The notes beneath the pieces were generated by a model, which was not told where the DNA came from, did not search any database, and saw only the letters and a list, made by a program, of their open reading frames with translations. 64,000 nt of DNA, taken from the NCBI GenBank assembly GCA_021604505.1, contig BQJC01000003.1:534439-598438 (forward strand), written 5' to 3'. Within the stretch, counting starts at the first letter, position 1, and every line of letters starts with the position of its first letter. Shown here piece after piece: positions 46,350-54,901 of this stretch. The stretch is from Nitrospinaceae bacterium (GTDB lineage: Bacteria; Nitrospinota; Nitrospinia; Nitrospinales; VA-1). The translations under genes and the position numbers were made by a program.

Positions 46350-46808
46350 ATGGAAGATGAAAATAAGAACAAATACGACTTCCTCCTGAGTTTACTCAGT
46401 GAAGGGGATGCGATGGTGTGTCTTGATGCCCGCAGCCCCGATGTCGATGTTCCAAAGGGGCACAAGAGCGACCCTTCGCTGAATTTAATATTAAACCTTA
46501 ATTTTCGGCGGCCCATCGACATACAGAGGGAAGCTGTCTTTGTCACTCTTTCCTTTCAGGGCAGACCGTATCAATGCGTGATTCCATTCGATGCGATTTG
46601 GGCCATCTATGACCCCAGCCTGAAAAAAGGTCAAGTCTGGGAAGAAAGTCTTCCCAAAGATATCAATCTTGAGGAACAGTTGGCTAACAAGGGAAAAATG
46701 AAACCCGCGAGAAAAATGCCTTCGGTAAAGCAGGGGCGCAAAAAAAGCCCTTCCAGTGAAGATCATCGTCCCAAAAGGGACCGCAGCCATTTGCGCGTCG
46801 TTAAATAA
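46350..46808 (+). CDS. sspB: ClpXP protease adaptor SspB
   Basis: This 152-residue protein has the SspB substrate-binding domain (FLLSLLSEGDAMVCLDARSPDVDVP, LILNLNFRRPIDI, VFVTLSFQGRPYQCVIPFDAIWAIYDP). A long charged, flexible linker follows and then the exact C-terminal ClpX-docking peptide LRVVK. SspB tethers ssrA-tagged proteins to ClpXP for degradation. Conservation of both ends makes the call firm although the body diverges from E. coli. It is about 200 bases upstream of a tRNA pair. Confidence 0.92.
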   Translation: MEDENKNKYDFLLSLLSEGDAMVCLDARSPDVDVPKGHKSDPSLNLILNLNFRRPIDIQREAVFVTLSFQGRPYQCVIPFDAIWAIYDPSLKKGQVWEESLPKDINLEEQLANKGKMKPARKMPSVKQGRKKSPSSEDHRPKRDRSHLRVVK

Positions 46809-46932
46809 CGCCCCATTCGTCGTCAGCCACCCGGAGTACATCGGACAAACGAAAATCGGAGCCGATTTCCCCAATTAAGAGTGGGTATTTTTCTGATTAT
46901 GGCGCCTATCCCAAGGAGCAAAAAATTTTCCT

Positions 46933-46961
46933 TTTACAAAGAATGAGGGATGGATTACACT
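46933..46961 (+). promoter_or_regulatory. Promoter for tRNA-His and tRNA-Arg
   Basis: TTTACA at 46933-46938 and TACACT at 46956-46961 are separated by exactly 17 bases. This is a fair sigma70-type promoter about 45 bases before tRNA-His. Confidence 0.5.
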
Positions 46962-47005
46962 TTTTACCTGCGTTCGGCAGTTTAATCAAGGTTTAGCCAA
47001 TCACG

Positions 47006-47081
47006 GTGGGCGTAGCTCAGTTGGTAGAGTTCTGGAATGTGGCTCCAGATGTCGCGGGTTCGAGTCCCGTCGCTCACCCCA
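47006..47081 (+). tRNA. tRNA-His (GTG)
   Basis: A full cloverleaf forms. The acceptor GTGGGCG (47006-47012) pairs with CGCTCAC (47071-47077). The anticodon stem CTGGA/TCCAG closes the loop ATGTGGC with anticodon GTG. The T-loop is TTCGAGT. CCA is encoded. Base 47005 is G and would pair with the discriminator C at 47078, the G-1:C73 pair unique to histidine tRNAs. Confidence 0.97.
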
Positions 47082-47096
47082 TTTTTATTTTATCGT

Positions 47097-47173
<77 letters not shown>

Positions 47174-47312
47174 CTCCTCCTGAGAGGGCGAATTTGCTTA
47201 GGGGGGGAATATTATTTGGCCTGGCTTCGAACTTTTAATTCGATTCCGCGCCCCTATTCAGGGTGCACCGGCCTCAGCTCCTTTTAACTTTTTAGACCAT
47301 TGGAGGGTCCAC

Positions 47313-48155
47313 ATGCGAATCAAAAAAACACCATTCATCATTGCAATGACCTCCTCATTTTTGCTTGCAGGAATGTTTGGTTCCGCTTCGATAGCCGCGA
47401 CTTCCAACGTCCATGTATCCGGAGCGGACACAAAAATGCCGTCAATAGGAACCGACAGTAAAGGCAGTTACAGTTACGATCAGGAAAAACTTGAAGCAAG
47501 TAAAAGCGATTCTGAAACGCCTCATGGACTCACCTCTGCAAAGGACGAGGGGAGTAAGAGCAAAACTTATTCCCATAAAAGCCATGGAATGGTTCACGGA
47601 AAAAAAGAAGGCAGTGGAAGTAAAAAATATTCCGGCTCCCGGCACGGCTACAAGCACCATAAAAAAGAAGGCAGTGGAAGTAAAAAATATTCCGACTACA
47701 GGCACGGCTCCCAGCACTATAAAAAAGAAGGTAGCGGCGGTCACAAATATTCGCATGGCGCTCCTTACAAGGGGAAGCATGGCTACTCTTCTGGCGGTCA
47801 TGGAACTTCAGGATACAAACGAACTCACGGCAAGGACCCGTTCAAGCACGTCTTATGCTTCAGGGAGAAACTCGGTTTAACGGATGAGCAGGTCGAGCAA
47901 ATCAAAACCAAAGAGTTTGAATACAAAAAATTGAAAATTCAGACCAAGGCCGATCACGCCATCGCTCACATGGAACTCGACCGGCTGGTGCATGCGGAGA
48001 ACATTGACGAGGCAAAAATCAGAAGTCTGGCCGACCGAATCAGTGAAATCAAATCCAGGAAAATTCATGCCACCATCGAAGCAAAAATCGCGGTTCTCAA
48101 CATACTGACTTCGGAGCAAAGAAAAAAGGTGCATGAAAAACATTCTTCGCATTAA
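47313..48155 (+). CDS. CpxP/Spy-like periplasmic protein with Lys/His/Gly repeat region
   Basis: This 280-residue protein has a signal peptide ([21 protein letters not shown]) and a middle region (about residues 75-170) of imperfect repeats of the type [16 protein letters not shown], rich in Lys, Gly, Ser, His and Tyr. It ends in a helical domain with two LTxxQ motifs, LTDEQVEQI and LTSEQRKKV, typical of CpxP, Spy and ZraP. Those proteins are periplasmic chaperones or metal-stress sensors. The repeats, with their many histidines and lysines, could bind metal, phosphate or polyanions. It is flanked by tRNA genes on both sides. Confidence 0.75.
   Translation: MRIKKTPFIIAMTSSFLLAGMFGSASIAATSNVHVSGADTKMPSIGTDSKGSYSYDQEKLEASKSDSETPHGLTSAKDEGSKSKTYSHKSHGMVHGKKEGSGSKKYSGSRHGYKHHKKEGSGSKKYSDYRHGSQHYKKEGSGGHKYSHGAPYKGKHGYSSGGHGTSGYKRTHGKDPFKHVLCFREKLGLTDEQVEQIKTKEFEYKKLKIQTKADHAIAHMELDRLVHAENIDEAKIRSLADRISEIKSRKIHATIEAKIAVLNILTSEQRKKVHEKHSSH
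47585..47760 (+). repeat. Tandem in-frame repeats inside the CpxP-like gene
   Basis: Two nearly identical units and two or so degenerate units of about 57-60 bases encode [20 protein letters not shown]. The stretches aaaaaagaaggcagtggaag at 47609 and 47669 are exact copies, so the array is young or kept uniform by recombination. Confidence 0.75.
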
Positions 48156-48189
48156 ACGGAATGTGTGAAGAAAGTCTACTGAAATTAAT

Positions 48190-48266
<77 letters not shown>

Positions 48267-48270
48267 TAAT

Positions 48271-48312
48271 AAGGGGGTTACCGGAATTCAATGTTCCAGT
48301 AACCCCTTTTAT
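48271..48312 (+). terminator. Intrinsic terminator of tRNA-Pro
   Basis: The arms aagGGGGTTACCGGAA and TTCCaGTAACCCCTT form a long GC-containing stem with a short loop, followed by ttattttgttgt. This is a classical Rho-independent terminator directly after the tRNA CCA end. Confidence 0.85.
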
Positions 48313-48486
48313 TTTGTTGTTAAACGTTTGCTGAGATTTGCTGTGGGTTCCGTTTAAATGGTTTCAACGTTTGGGCTTATTTTTCAAAATTTTTTTACAA
48401 ATCAGTAAACTAGAGATAAAATTTAGAGTCCAAAAAGATTCATGGACCGCTTGAATTTTTCACATATTCCAAAAAAGGAATCAAAA

Positions 48487-49137
48487 ATGAAAAAAATTTT
48501 ACTAATTCTGTTTTTAATTCCTTCCATCGCTTTTGCGGCCCCCCTTCGGGAAAAACATGTTGAGCTTCCCGACTCAATGCCTGTTAAAGAGGGTAAAAAA
48601 CTATATCAGGAAAATAATTGCGCACTTTGCCATGGGGATCGGGGTCGGGGAGATGGCCCTCTCGCCAAAGACTTAAAAAATAAGCCTCGTGATTTTACAG
48701 ATTATGAAGAGATGAAACGCATGCCTACCATCCGCATGGAACAGGCAATACACAAAGGTCTTGATGGAACCGCCATGCCGTCTTTCAATCAATTTTCCGA
48801 ATCTCAAACTGAAGCCTTGACGAACTATCTGAGGTCATTTCTGGTAGATTCTTATCTCGACCTCAAAATGTGCGCTTTTCAAACGTATCATGTAGAGGCA
48901 AAAAAGCTGAGCGCCCCTTTTTCGGTGGAAATAGATGACCCTGAAAATTTTGAAGCGAAAATCCACGGACAAACCATTTCATTCAGTGGAAAAAACTGGA
49001 CGAAACTACAGGGCAAAAAAAGACATCGAACTCATTTCAAGGTAATACAAAATGGCCGCATCGTATCCCTGATCTCGGTAAAAATTCAGGGTTGCCAAAA
49101 AGAGGTGAAGCAATTATTAAATAAAGTCTCTCCTTAG
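48487..49137 (+). CDS. Periplasmic monohaem cytochrome c (tandem copy 1)
   Basis: This 216-residue protein has a signal peptide (KKILLILFLIPSIAFA) and one class-I cytochrome c domain with CALCH in NNCALCHGDRGRGDGPLAKDLKNKP and a probable Met ligand in GTAMPSF. A C-terminal part of about 100 residues, with two further cysteines, is shared only with the next gene. ATG 48487 is used because aaaggaa lies just before it and the signal peptide begins directly. The C-terminal domain matches nothing I recognise. A near copy follows at 49725. Confidence 0.85.
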   Translation: MKKILLILFLIPSIAFAAPLREKHVELPDSMPVKEGKKLYQENNCALCHGDRGRGDGPLAKDLKNKPRDFTDYEEMKRMPTIRMEQAIHKGLDGTAMPSFNQFSESQTEALTNYLRSFLVDSYLDLKMCAFQTYHVEAKKLSAPFSVEIDDPENFEAKIHGQTISFSGKNWTKLQGKKRHRTHFKVIQNGRIVSLISVKIQGCQKEVKQLLNKVSP

Positions 49138-49724
49138 AAATCCAATGATAAATAAACCGAAAAGCCGGTGGGCTCCGAATAGGCAGGAAAATTGGATTCA
49201 CTAAAACACAACTCGCCCCGACCAGAATAAGGGGTTGCCGGAAGAGAATGATCCCGAACCCCCTTTAATTATGTTTTTTAAGATTGGGTGAGTTTTCTAT
49301 ATAGGGGTACATTCCAACCCTTTTCGTCATCGCTCCGCTCATGAAGCAAATCCTATCCATGCAGAGCACTGCCCCGAAAAAGTCTTAATTTTTATATAAG
49401 TGAGCAAATTTTTAATCAGTTATTGTGGACTTTTCTTGAGGTTTGCAAAGAACTTCCGGAAATTCAAAACAATTTACTTGGCACCTTTCTTGCTTTTCCT
49501 TTCCTTAAAATTCCTGATTTAAATCCCAGCCACACCCCCATAAAAAACAGACATTTTTCCGGGCTTGCGGGCACCCAGCGGGAAACACGGATAAATGTGA
49601 ACAAGGAGTGACTAAAAAATTAATCCTGGAAAGATTCCACGGAGAAATACGCCGGCATACCAATTGAATGAGTCAATAAAGTTTTCCTAAAATTCTAAAA
49701 CCTGAACTCCCAAAGGACCCTGTA
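49138..49724. other. Intergenic region of 587 bases with a copied tRNA-Pro tail
   Basis: No gene is supported here; a 62-codon frame at 49423-49611 lacks a ribosome site and any recognisable feature. At 49212-49224 the last 13 bases of tRNA-Pro recur, followed by a decayed version of its terminator. The rest is AT-rich, with unremarkable runs that probably hold the promoter of the second cytochrome. Confidence 0.6.
49212..49270 (+). repeat. Duplicated tRNA-Pro 3' end plus decayed terminator
   Basis: Bases 49212-49224 repeat the tRNA-Pro end 48254-48266 exactly (CTCGCCCCGACCA). They are followed by gaataaggggttgccggaa and a pairing arm aacccccttt, matching the terminator after the intact tRNA with changes. 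The two copies are 958 bases apart, each upstream of a copy of the same cytochrome gene. Confidence 0.75.
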
Positions 49725-50393
49725 ATGAAAAAATTTATTCTTCCCTTGCTACTATTCCCCGCCATTGCTTTTGCGGGCCCCTCTCAACTGAAATTTACAT
49801 CCTTACCCGCTCCAATATCCATTAAAGAAGGTAAAAAGCTGTATCAAGATAATGGTTGTGCCATGTGCCACGGGGACCAGGGGCAGGGAGACGGCCCGCT
49901 CGCCAGCAGGATCAAAAATAAACCTCGCAATTTTAAAGATTATGAAGAAATGAAACGCATGCCCACCATCGGCATGGAGCAGGCAATACATGAAGGTCTC
50001 AAAGGAACCGCCATGCCGGCGTTCAGCCAATTCTCACAACCGGAAATCGAAGTACTGACCGACTATTTAAGATCGTTCCTGATAGACTCATACATTGATC
50101 TTAAAATGTGCGCCTTCGAAACCTATCATATAGACGCCAAAAATCTGAAAAAGACCTTTACCGTAGAAGCCGATGAACCGACGAAGTATGAAGTGAAAGT
50201 CAGCGGAAAAACCATCTCATTTCGCGGAAAAAACTGGACAAACCTACTGGATCGAAAGGGGCATCGTACCCATTTCAGGGTGATTCAGGACGGCCGCATC
50301 GTATCCCTGATCTCGGTAAAAATTCAAAGTTGTAAAAAAGAGATGGATCAGATGTTAAAAAGTCTTCCCTTGCGAAAAGCCGAAAACAGGTAA
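49725..50393 (+). CDS. Periplasmic monohaem cytochrome c (tandem copy 2)
   Basis: This 222-residue paralogue of the gene at 48487 has a signal peptide (KKFILPLLLFPAIAFA), CAMCH in NGCAMCHGDQGQGDGPLASRIKNKP, GTAMPAF as the probable Met-ligand segment, and the same roughly 100-residue C-terminal part (LKMCAFETYHIDAKNL, FRVIQDGRIVSLISVKIQSC). High identity along the whole length, together with the copied tRNA tail upstream, shows a tandem segmental duplication. A perfect terminator follows at 50463. Confidence 0.87.
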   Translation: MKKFILPLLLFPAIAFAGPSQLKFTSLPAPISIKEGKKLYQDNGCAMCHGDQGQGDGPLASRIKNKPRNFKDYEEMKRMPTIGMEQAIHEGLKGTAMPAFSQFSQPEIEVLTDYLRSFLIDSYIDLKMCAFETYHIDAKNLKKTFTVEADEPTKYEVKVSGKTISFRGKNWTNLLDRKGHRTHFRVIQDGRIVSLISVKIQSCKKEMDQMLKSLPLRKAENR

Positions 50394-50462
50394 ACCGAAT
50401 AGACCCAGGCTTGCAAAATAGATGAAAGTTTAAATTATCCGGGCTTTTGGCCCTTACATTAA

Positions 50463-50495
50463 AAAAGAGGGTTAACCATCGGTTAACCCTCTTTT
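50463..50495. terminator. Perfect bidirectional intrinsic terminator
   Basis: A perfect 15-base-pair stem (AAAAGAGGGTTAACC / GGTTAACCCTCTTTT) closes an ATC loop. A-rich and T-rich flanks on either side serve both converging transcripts: the cytochrome gene from the left and the fusion cytochrome/cupredoxin gene from the right. Confidence 0.92.
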
Positions 50496-50551
50496 ATTTT
50501 CCAACGACTCGGTCAATACCGTCGTCACGGTTTACTCTCCAGCCACAGAAT

Positions 50552-52303
50552 CTATTTGGAGGCAAGTTCAAAATCAGCTTGCGCATCAACTCCGCCGGTC
50601 ACAGTCACTTCCTGACTCACCTCGCCAATGTAGGGATGCCAGGCCGTCACCCAATACTTCCCGGCGGGAATTTGATCAATTTTGAAAGCACCGTCCGCTT
50701 CGCTCACCGAATAATAAGGATTCCACACCACACGGGCGTCAGCTTCCATGAAATTGTGCTGGTCGCACTGCAAGAAGAAATGTTTATCCTTGGAAGCCTT
50801 GAACCGTTTGAAATTCTTAGTGACGTCTGCAACGTCCCCTTTAGAGGGCAAAGGTTTATTGAACAGGGTTTTCCGATTAGCGCCGGCAACAGAATAGCCG
50901 TGCGGATTATGCAGTATATCGGGGTCCTGATTGGTGATCGTCAGCAAACCGGTTTTCATCCCCTTTGGGGTTTTTCGAACGGTCGAAACTTTCGGAAAAA
51001 CATCACACGTCTTAAAATCAAAATTCGTGACTGCCGTAGGCCATTCTTTTCCTTTTTCAATATTTTGAATGAACACAACGGCATCTTCCAACTTACCCTT
51101 GTTGACGACAACCTTCACGCGCGGACGGATCGTGCCGTTTGCATCCGGATGAGTGGAACAAAATTCTACATTTTTCCCTTTGCTCAAATCTTCCATAATG
51201 GGTGCAGGCGCGGTTCCTGAAAAATGAACCATTCCGCTGATCGATCCACCGTTGCTCACGGTCCCTTCCTCATACTTCCCTGAAACTTTAAAACCTGCAG
51301 GAAGCGGGCTTTGGACGATTGCAGTTTTTGGCGCGGGAGCAGGTGCTTTCGCCACCACCGGTTCTGCGGGTGATTCAACCTTGGCAGCAGTCTTCCCGGT
51401 AACAGGTTTGGAGGTGGTTTTCGCAGCCGGTGGGGTTACACCGGAAAAAGCGGAGCGGATGTATTTGACCACATCCCAAATTTCATTGTCCTTCAATGAC
51501 TTTTTGTGAGCCACCATTCCGGTTCCAGGCGATCCGTTTTTGATGATCCAGAACATCTGGCCGGCGGAGACATCCTTCATGGTTTCCTGGCAGGTGAAGT
51601 TCCGCGGTGTCGGCTTCAACGCCGCACCCAGCTTTCCTTTACCATCACCATTATCTCCATGACACATTGTGCAGGCCATGGGTTTTGCGGTCTTATTGTA
51701 AATTTTCTCGCCGTTACCGACATTTGCCCTATCGGTCCTGTCCATCTTAGCGATATTGGCAGGTGCCGACTTGGTTTTTCTAGTCTGAGGGCAAGGTCCG
51801 GAGGCCTTCTTCACCAGGGTGGTTGTTTTAGAAGGTTGCGTCGCGGGTTCTGTTTTCGCGGGAACCGCGGTTTCAATGATTTGCTTTGCGGATTCCTTCT
51901 TGGCCGGCGCTTCCCTGGAAACCGGCGCAACTTTTTCAGCCGAAGCCAATGGAGCTTCAGGCGCAATGGTTTTCTGAGTTGTCTGGACGGGAGCCGCTAT
52001 TTCACTCGACGGAGTTTCGGTCAAGGATGAAAACAGACGCTTTTTCGTTTCATCATCCAATCGTCCACTTGCGGGAAGCCCTTCCTTCTCTTGAAACTGT
52101 GTGACCGCGCGTTTCGTCAAAGGCCCCCAGAGGCCGTCCACAGGCCCCGGATTGATTCCCATTGCAACTAATGATTCCTGTGCCTTTCTAACCAGCTCTC
52201 CCGCCAGCAAATTGGAAACTCCGATTTGGAGAAAAACGAATACCGTTATGGTGATGACAAAAAACCTATGATTCAACGAATTGGACCCTTCGGAGTTTCT
52301 CAT
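50552..52303 (-). CDS. Fusion: peptidoglycan-binding domain + cytochrome c + cupredoxin-like domain
   Basis: This 583-residue exported protein has a leader (FFVITITVFVFLQIGVSNLLAG), then a PG_binding_1 domain (VRKAQESLVAMGINPGPVDGLWG, about residues 38-95). An Ala/Pro/Lys/Thr-rich linker follows, then a cytochrome c domain (CTMCHGDNGDGKGKLGAALKP, with GTGMVAHK as the probable Met ligand). A second linker precedes a C-terminal region with a blue-copper-type site: a His in DILHNPHGYS and C-x2-H-x2-M in LQCDQHNFMEADARV. That spacing is the amicyanin-like type-1 copper pattern. The last 50 residues (DGAFKIDQIPAGKYWVTAWHP) resemble a carboxypeptidase-regulatory-like beta-sandwich. It could wire copper and haem together on the cell wall. 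Confidence 0.82.
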   Translation of the reverse strand: MRNSEGSNSLNHRFFVITITVFVFLQIGVSNLLAGELVRKAQESLVAMGINPGPVDGLWGPLTKRAVTQFQEKEGLPASGRLDDETKKRLFSSLTETPSSEIAAPVQTTQKTIAPEAPLASAEKVAPVSREAPAKKESAKQIIETAVPAKTEPATQPSKTTTLVKKASGPCPQTRKTKSAPANIAKMDRTDRANVGNGEKIYNKTAKPMACTMCHGDNGDGKGKLGAALKPTPRNFTCQETMKDVSAGQMFWIIKNGSPGTGMVAHKKSLKDNEIWDVVKYIRSAFSGVTPPAAKTTSKPVTGKTAAKVESPAEPVVAKAPAPAPKTAIVQSPLPAGFKVSGKYEEGTVSNGGSISGMVHFSGTAPAPIMEDLSKGKNVEFCSTHPDANGTIRPRVKVVVNKGKLEDAVVFIQNIEKGKEWPTAVTNFDFKTCDVFPKVSTVRKTPKGMKTGLLTITNQDPDILHNPHGYSVAGANRKTLFNKPLPSKGDVADVTKNFKRFKASKDKHFFLQCDQHNFMEADARVVWNPYYSVSEADGAFKIDQIPAGKYWVTAWHPYIGEVSQEVTVTGGVDAQADFELASK

Positions 52304-52461
52304 TCTTCCCCCTCAATCATTTGGTATGAATGGATTTATTTGTTGTCAGATTACAATGATTGACGGGTTCCCACAAGCCCGGATTGTTGGCGGCGCATTG
52401 ATTTGAATCGGGTTGGATGCTTCACTTCTGAGTTAGAAAGTCGCCCAATTTTTCTAATAGC

Positions 52462-53958
52462 TTACGTCCCATCCCGAATGTCGACAATACGAATCACCGG
52501 ATTGGAAAAAGCAAAGCTCTTGTATTCAGGTTTGATCTCGATAAAAGACCGGGAAAACAAACGACCGTATTTTTCATTTAATTCATACACTCTTTGGCTT
52601 TGTCCCTGCAATTTCCCGCCTCGCAGGTAACGGTCATAAACAAAACTGCTGACCACCAGATAGTCCACCCCACTTTTTTGAGCCCCCGGAATATCCACAT
52701 CCAGGACAGTTCTGAAGTCGCCATTCAAGTTGAAGGAATTCGTGTATCTGCCATACAACACCTTCTTTTCCGATGCCTCGACCCATTCCTGGGCTTTGGA
52801 TCGCGTATCTCTCGTTAAATGGTAATCCAGCATGGCGGAATCATATAGCGGCCACAAAACCGAGAAAATCATGATTGGCAAACTCAAGCTTCGAGCGGCC
52901 TGGATTCGAAGCGCTTGTTTAACCCAGGATTCCAGGAATAGAATCGACCTGCATGAAAAAATAATCAGTAGCGGAACGATGGGTATCATATAGCGCATGA
53001 AATCGGGAAACGGTTTCAGTGGAATCAACTCGTTGACAAAATAAAAAATCACCACATAGAGCAGTAACAATTTTTCTGCATTGATAATTTCTTTCCATTT
53101 TACCGCCGAATAGATCACACCCCCCAGGGCCAGGATGGCTAAGACCAAAGAGATCCCCGGAACAATGCTATTGAACAAGTGAAAACTGAACCCATGCGGA
53201 ATCGCATGGATCAGCAGTCTATGGCCTCTTATCACATGACCCGCCTCATGATTCAGGCCCTCAAGAAATTTTTCAGGATGAATGAAAATGGGATAATTAA
53301 CGGCCAGAAATACCAAAAAAGCCGCTCCAAAAGCGATTCCCATCGTTCGATAAAGCCAGCGTCTGTCCCCCTTTGGCATAACCATTGGATAAAGAAGGTA
53401 GAGACCTCCAAGGATCACCGCTTTATACTGTGCCGAAAAGGCGAGTCCCGTGGCAACGCCCCAAAATAGGTTGCCAGCTAATGTAGGGCGTTTTAAAAAT
53501 CTCAAAAAACTGATTAAGGACAACAAACTAAACGCTGAAAATATGATGTCTTCCTTAAAATAATGCGCGTGAATCACTACAATGGGACACACGGATACGG
53601 CGAAAGCCGAGAACAAGGAATACCTGATATTCAGAATTTCCCTGGCCAGGAGGTAAGTGAACCAAACGATCACAACTCCAAAAAACGCCGAAACGGACCG
53701 GCAAAGAACGATCAGTTGGTCAAAGCTTTCAAATCCCAAAACTATGTTCAGCACCCTCGCCGTTTGCAGCATCAATACCGGGTGGCGAAAATCCTGTGTC
53801 CCCTCAAGGACAAAACCGATTTTCTTCGGTTCGTCCCCATGAAATTGACCGGGAAAACCCAGGTTGTAAAAGTTAAGGAAAGAAGACAGGGTCAGAATTG
53901 CCAACAGGACCCAATAGTGAGGTTTTGTGCTTAGATGGAGAGGAGAAAACCGGATCAT
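52462..53958 (-). CDS. GT39-like membrane glycosyltransferase
   Basis: This 498-residue polytopic protein belongs to the PMT/GT39-like superfamily. After the first helix (WVLLAILTLSSFLNFYNLG) comes the acidic loop FPGQFHGDEPKKIGFVLEG expected to hold the catalytic Asp, and about ten further helices follow. ATG 53958 is chosen because it gives the normal short N-terminus and has agggat before it; the frame is open to 54033. The donor is probably a polyprenyl-phosphate sugar and the acceptor is unknown. It stands alone between the fusion cytochrome and the fluoride-channel genes. Confidence 0.78.
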   Translation of the reverse strand: MIRFSPLHLSTKPHYWVLLAILTLSSFLNFYNLGFPGQFHGDEPKKIGFVLEGTQDFRHPVLMLQTARVLNIVLGFESFDQLIVLCRSVSAFFGVVIVWFTYLLAREILNIRYSLFSAFAVSVCPIVVIHAHYFKEDIIFSAFSLLSLISFLRFLKRPTLAGNLFWGVATGLAFSAQYKAVILGGLYLLYPMVMPKGDRRWLYRTMGIAFGAAFLVFLAVNYPIFIHPEKFLEGLNHEAGHVIRGHRLLIHAIPHGFSFHLFNSIVPGISLVLAILALGGVIYSAVKWKEIINAEKLLLLYVVIFYFVNELIPLKPFPDFMRYMIPIVPLLIIFSCRSILFLESWVKQALRIQAARSLSLPIMIFSVLWPLYDSAMLDYHLTRDTRSKAQEWVEASEKKVLYGRYTNSFNLNGDFRTVLDVDIPGAQKSGVDYLVVSSFVYDRYLRGGKLQGQSQRVYELNEKYGRLFSRSFIEIKPEYKSFAFSNPVIRIVDIRDGT

Positions 53959-54164
53959 TGATCCCTGTTCTGATGGATTTTTAATTGCGGCAAAGGATTT
54001 TCTTAGACTGCCCTGCGGATTGTAGCACCACAAAGATGCATGAATTGATTTAAATTTTTACTTCCTTATTTTTTCTTTTCTAACCCGCACAAAACGAATA
54101 TGATGCTTTTCAATGGGCCTCAAAATTGCACTTTCCGGCTTTGGCAACCTAACAGGAGATGAGG

Positions 54165-54545
54165 ATGTCTTTATGGCTGTTGATCGGCATCGGCGGATTC
54201 ATAGGCGCCATATTGCGCTTCCTATTGAGCGGGTGGATTCAAAACGGATGGGTGACGTTTCCTTTCGGCACCCTGGGGGTGAACTTCATCGGAAGTTTTT
54301 TTGTCAGCCTGGTGCTCTATCTTTCCGAGTACCGCGGGTTCTTCAGCGAAGAAATCAGGATTTTTTTGACCATCGGCATATTAGGTTCGTTCACCACCAT
54401 GTCCACGTTCAGCTTTGAGTCCTTTAAATTGCTGGAACAGGGAGAAATTGGGGCATTCAGCCTGAATGTCACAGGAACGCTGATTTTAACGTTTCTTGCG
54501 GTTTATTTGGGGAAAATACTCGTCGTGAACCTTGGAGGAAGCTGA
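54165..54545 (+). CDS. crcB: Fluoride channel FluC/CrcB
   Basis: This 126-residue, four-helix protein has the family signatures GGFIGAILRFLLSGWIQ, FPFGTLGVNFIGSFFVS and LTIGILGSFTTMSTFSFESFKL. The last contains the Gly-Ser-Phe-Thr-Thr and Phe residues of the dual fluoride pores. It exports toxic fluoride as an antiparallel dimer. ATG 54165 is preferred to 54159 because ggag is better spaced from it. No fluoride riboswitch of the known form is visible upstream. Confidence 0.93.
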   Translation: MSLWLLIGIGGFIGAILRFLLSGWIQNGWVTFPFGTLGVNFIGSFFVSLVLYLSEYRGFFSEEIRIFLTIGILGSFTTMSTFSFESFKLLEQGEIGAFSLNVTGTLILTFLAVYLGKILVVNLGGS

Positions 54546-54547
54546 AA

Positions 54548-54889
54548 ATGAAAAAAGAGTCCGAAGCCATCCTGTTACGAGTATTTATTGGCGAATCGGA
54601 TAAATACGACGGCAAACCGCTTTATAAATACCTCATCAACCTGTTCAGCAGGGAAGGCTTGGCAGGAGCCACGGTATTGAGGGGAATCGCCGGGTTTGGA
54701 AAATCCAGCCACCTGCACACCACCTCTATCCTGAGACTTTCCACTGATTTGCCCATCGTCATCGAAGTGGCGGACAAAAAGGAAAATATCGAGAGAATCA
54801 AACCCCTGCTGGATGAGGTGATTGAACAAGGGTTGATCACAGAAGAAAAAGTAAAAATCGTTCTTTATGAAGGCAATCAAAAGAAATGA
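54548..54889 (+). CDS. DUF190 PII-like protein, CrcB partner
   Basis: This 113-residue DUF190 protein (LLRVFIGESDKYDGKPLYKYLI, REGLAGATVLRGIAGFGKSSHLHT, DLPIVIEVADKKENI) has a ferredoxin-like PII fold and very often accompanies crcB. It may sense nucleotides or anions and modulate the channel, though direct evidence is thin. It starts two bases after the crcB stop, so the two are co-translated. Confidence 0.9.
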   Translation: MKKESEAILLRVFIGESDKYDGKPLYKYLINLFSREGLAGATVLRGIAGFGKSSHLHTTSILRLSTDLPIVIEVADKKENIERIKPLLDEVIEQGLITEEKVKIVLYEGNQKK

Positions 54890-54901
54890 TTCCGGTCTCC
54901 T

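Noticed and set aside
47585-47760. CRISPR-like repeats
   Set aside because: The repeats are in frame inside a protein gene, have no unique spacers and encode a regular amino-acid pattern.
49423-49611. 62-codon frame between the tandem cytochromes
   Set aside because: It has no ribosome site, no motif and a composition like the surrounding non-coding DNA.
54060-54164. Possible fluoride riboswitch before crcB
   Set aside because: The conserved crcB-motif pairing and its GGxGAUG and CUGAUGxCUCC blocks are not present.
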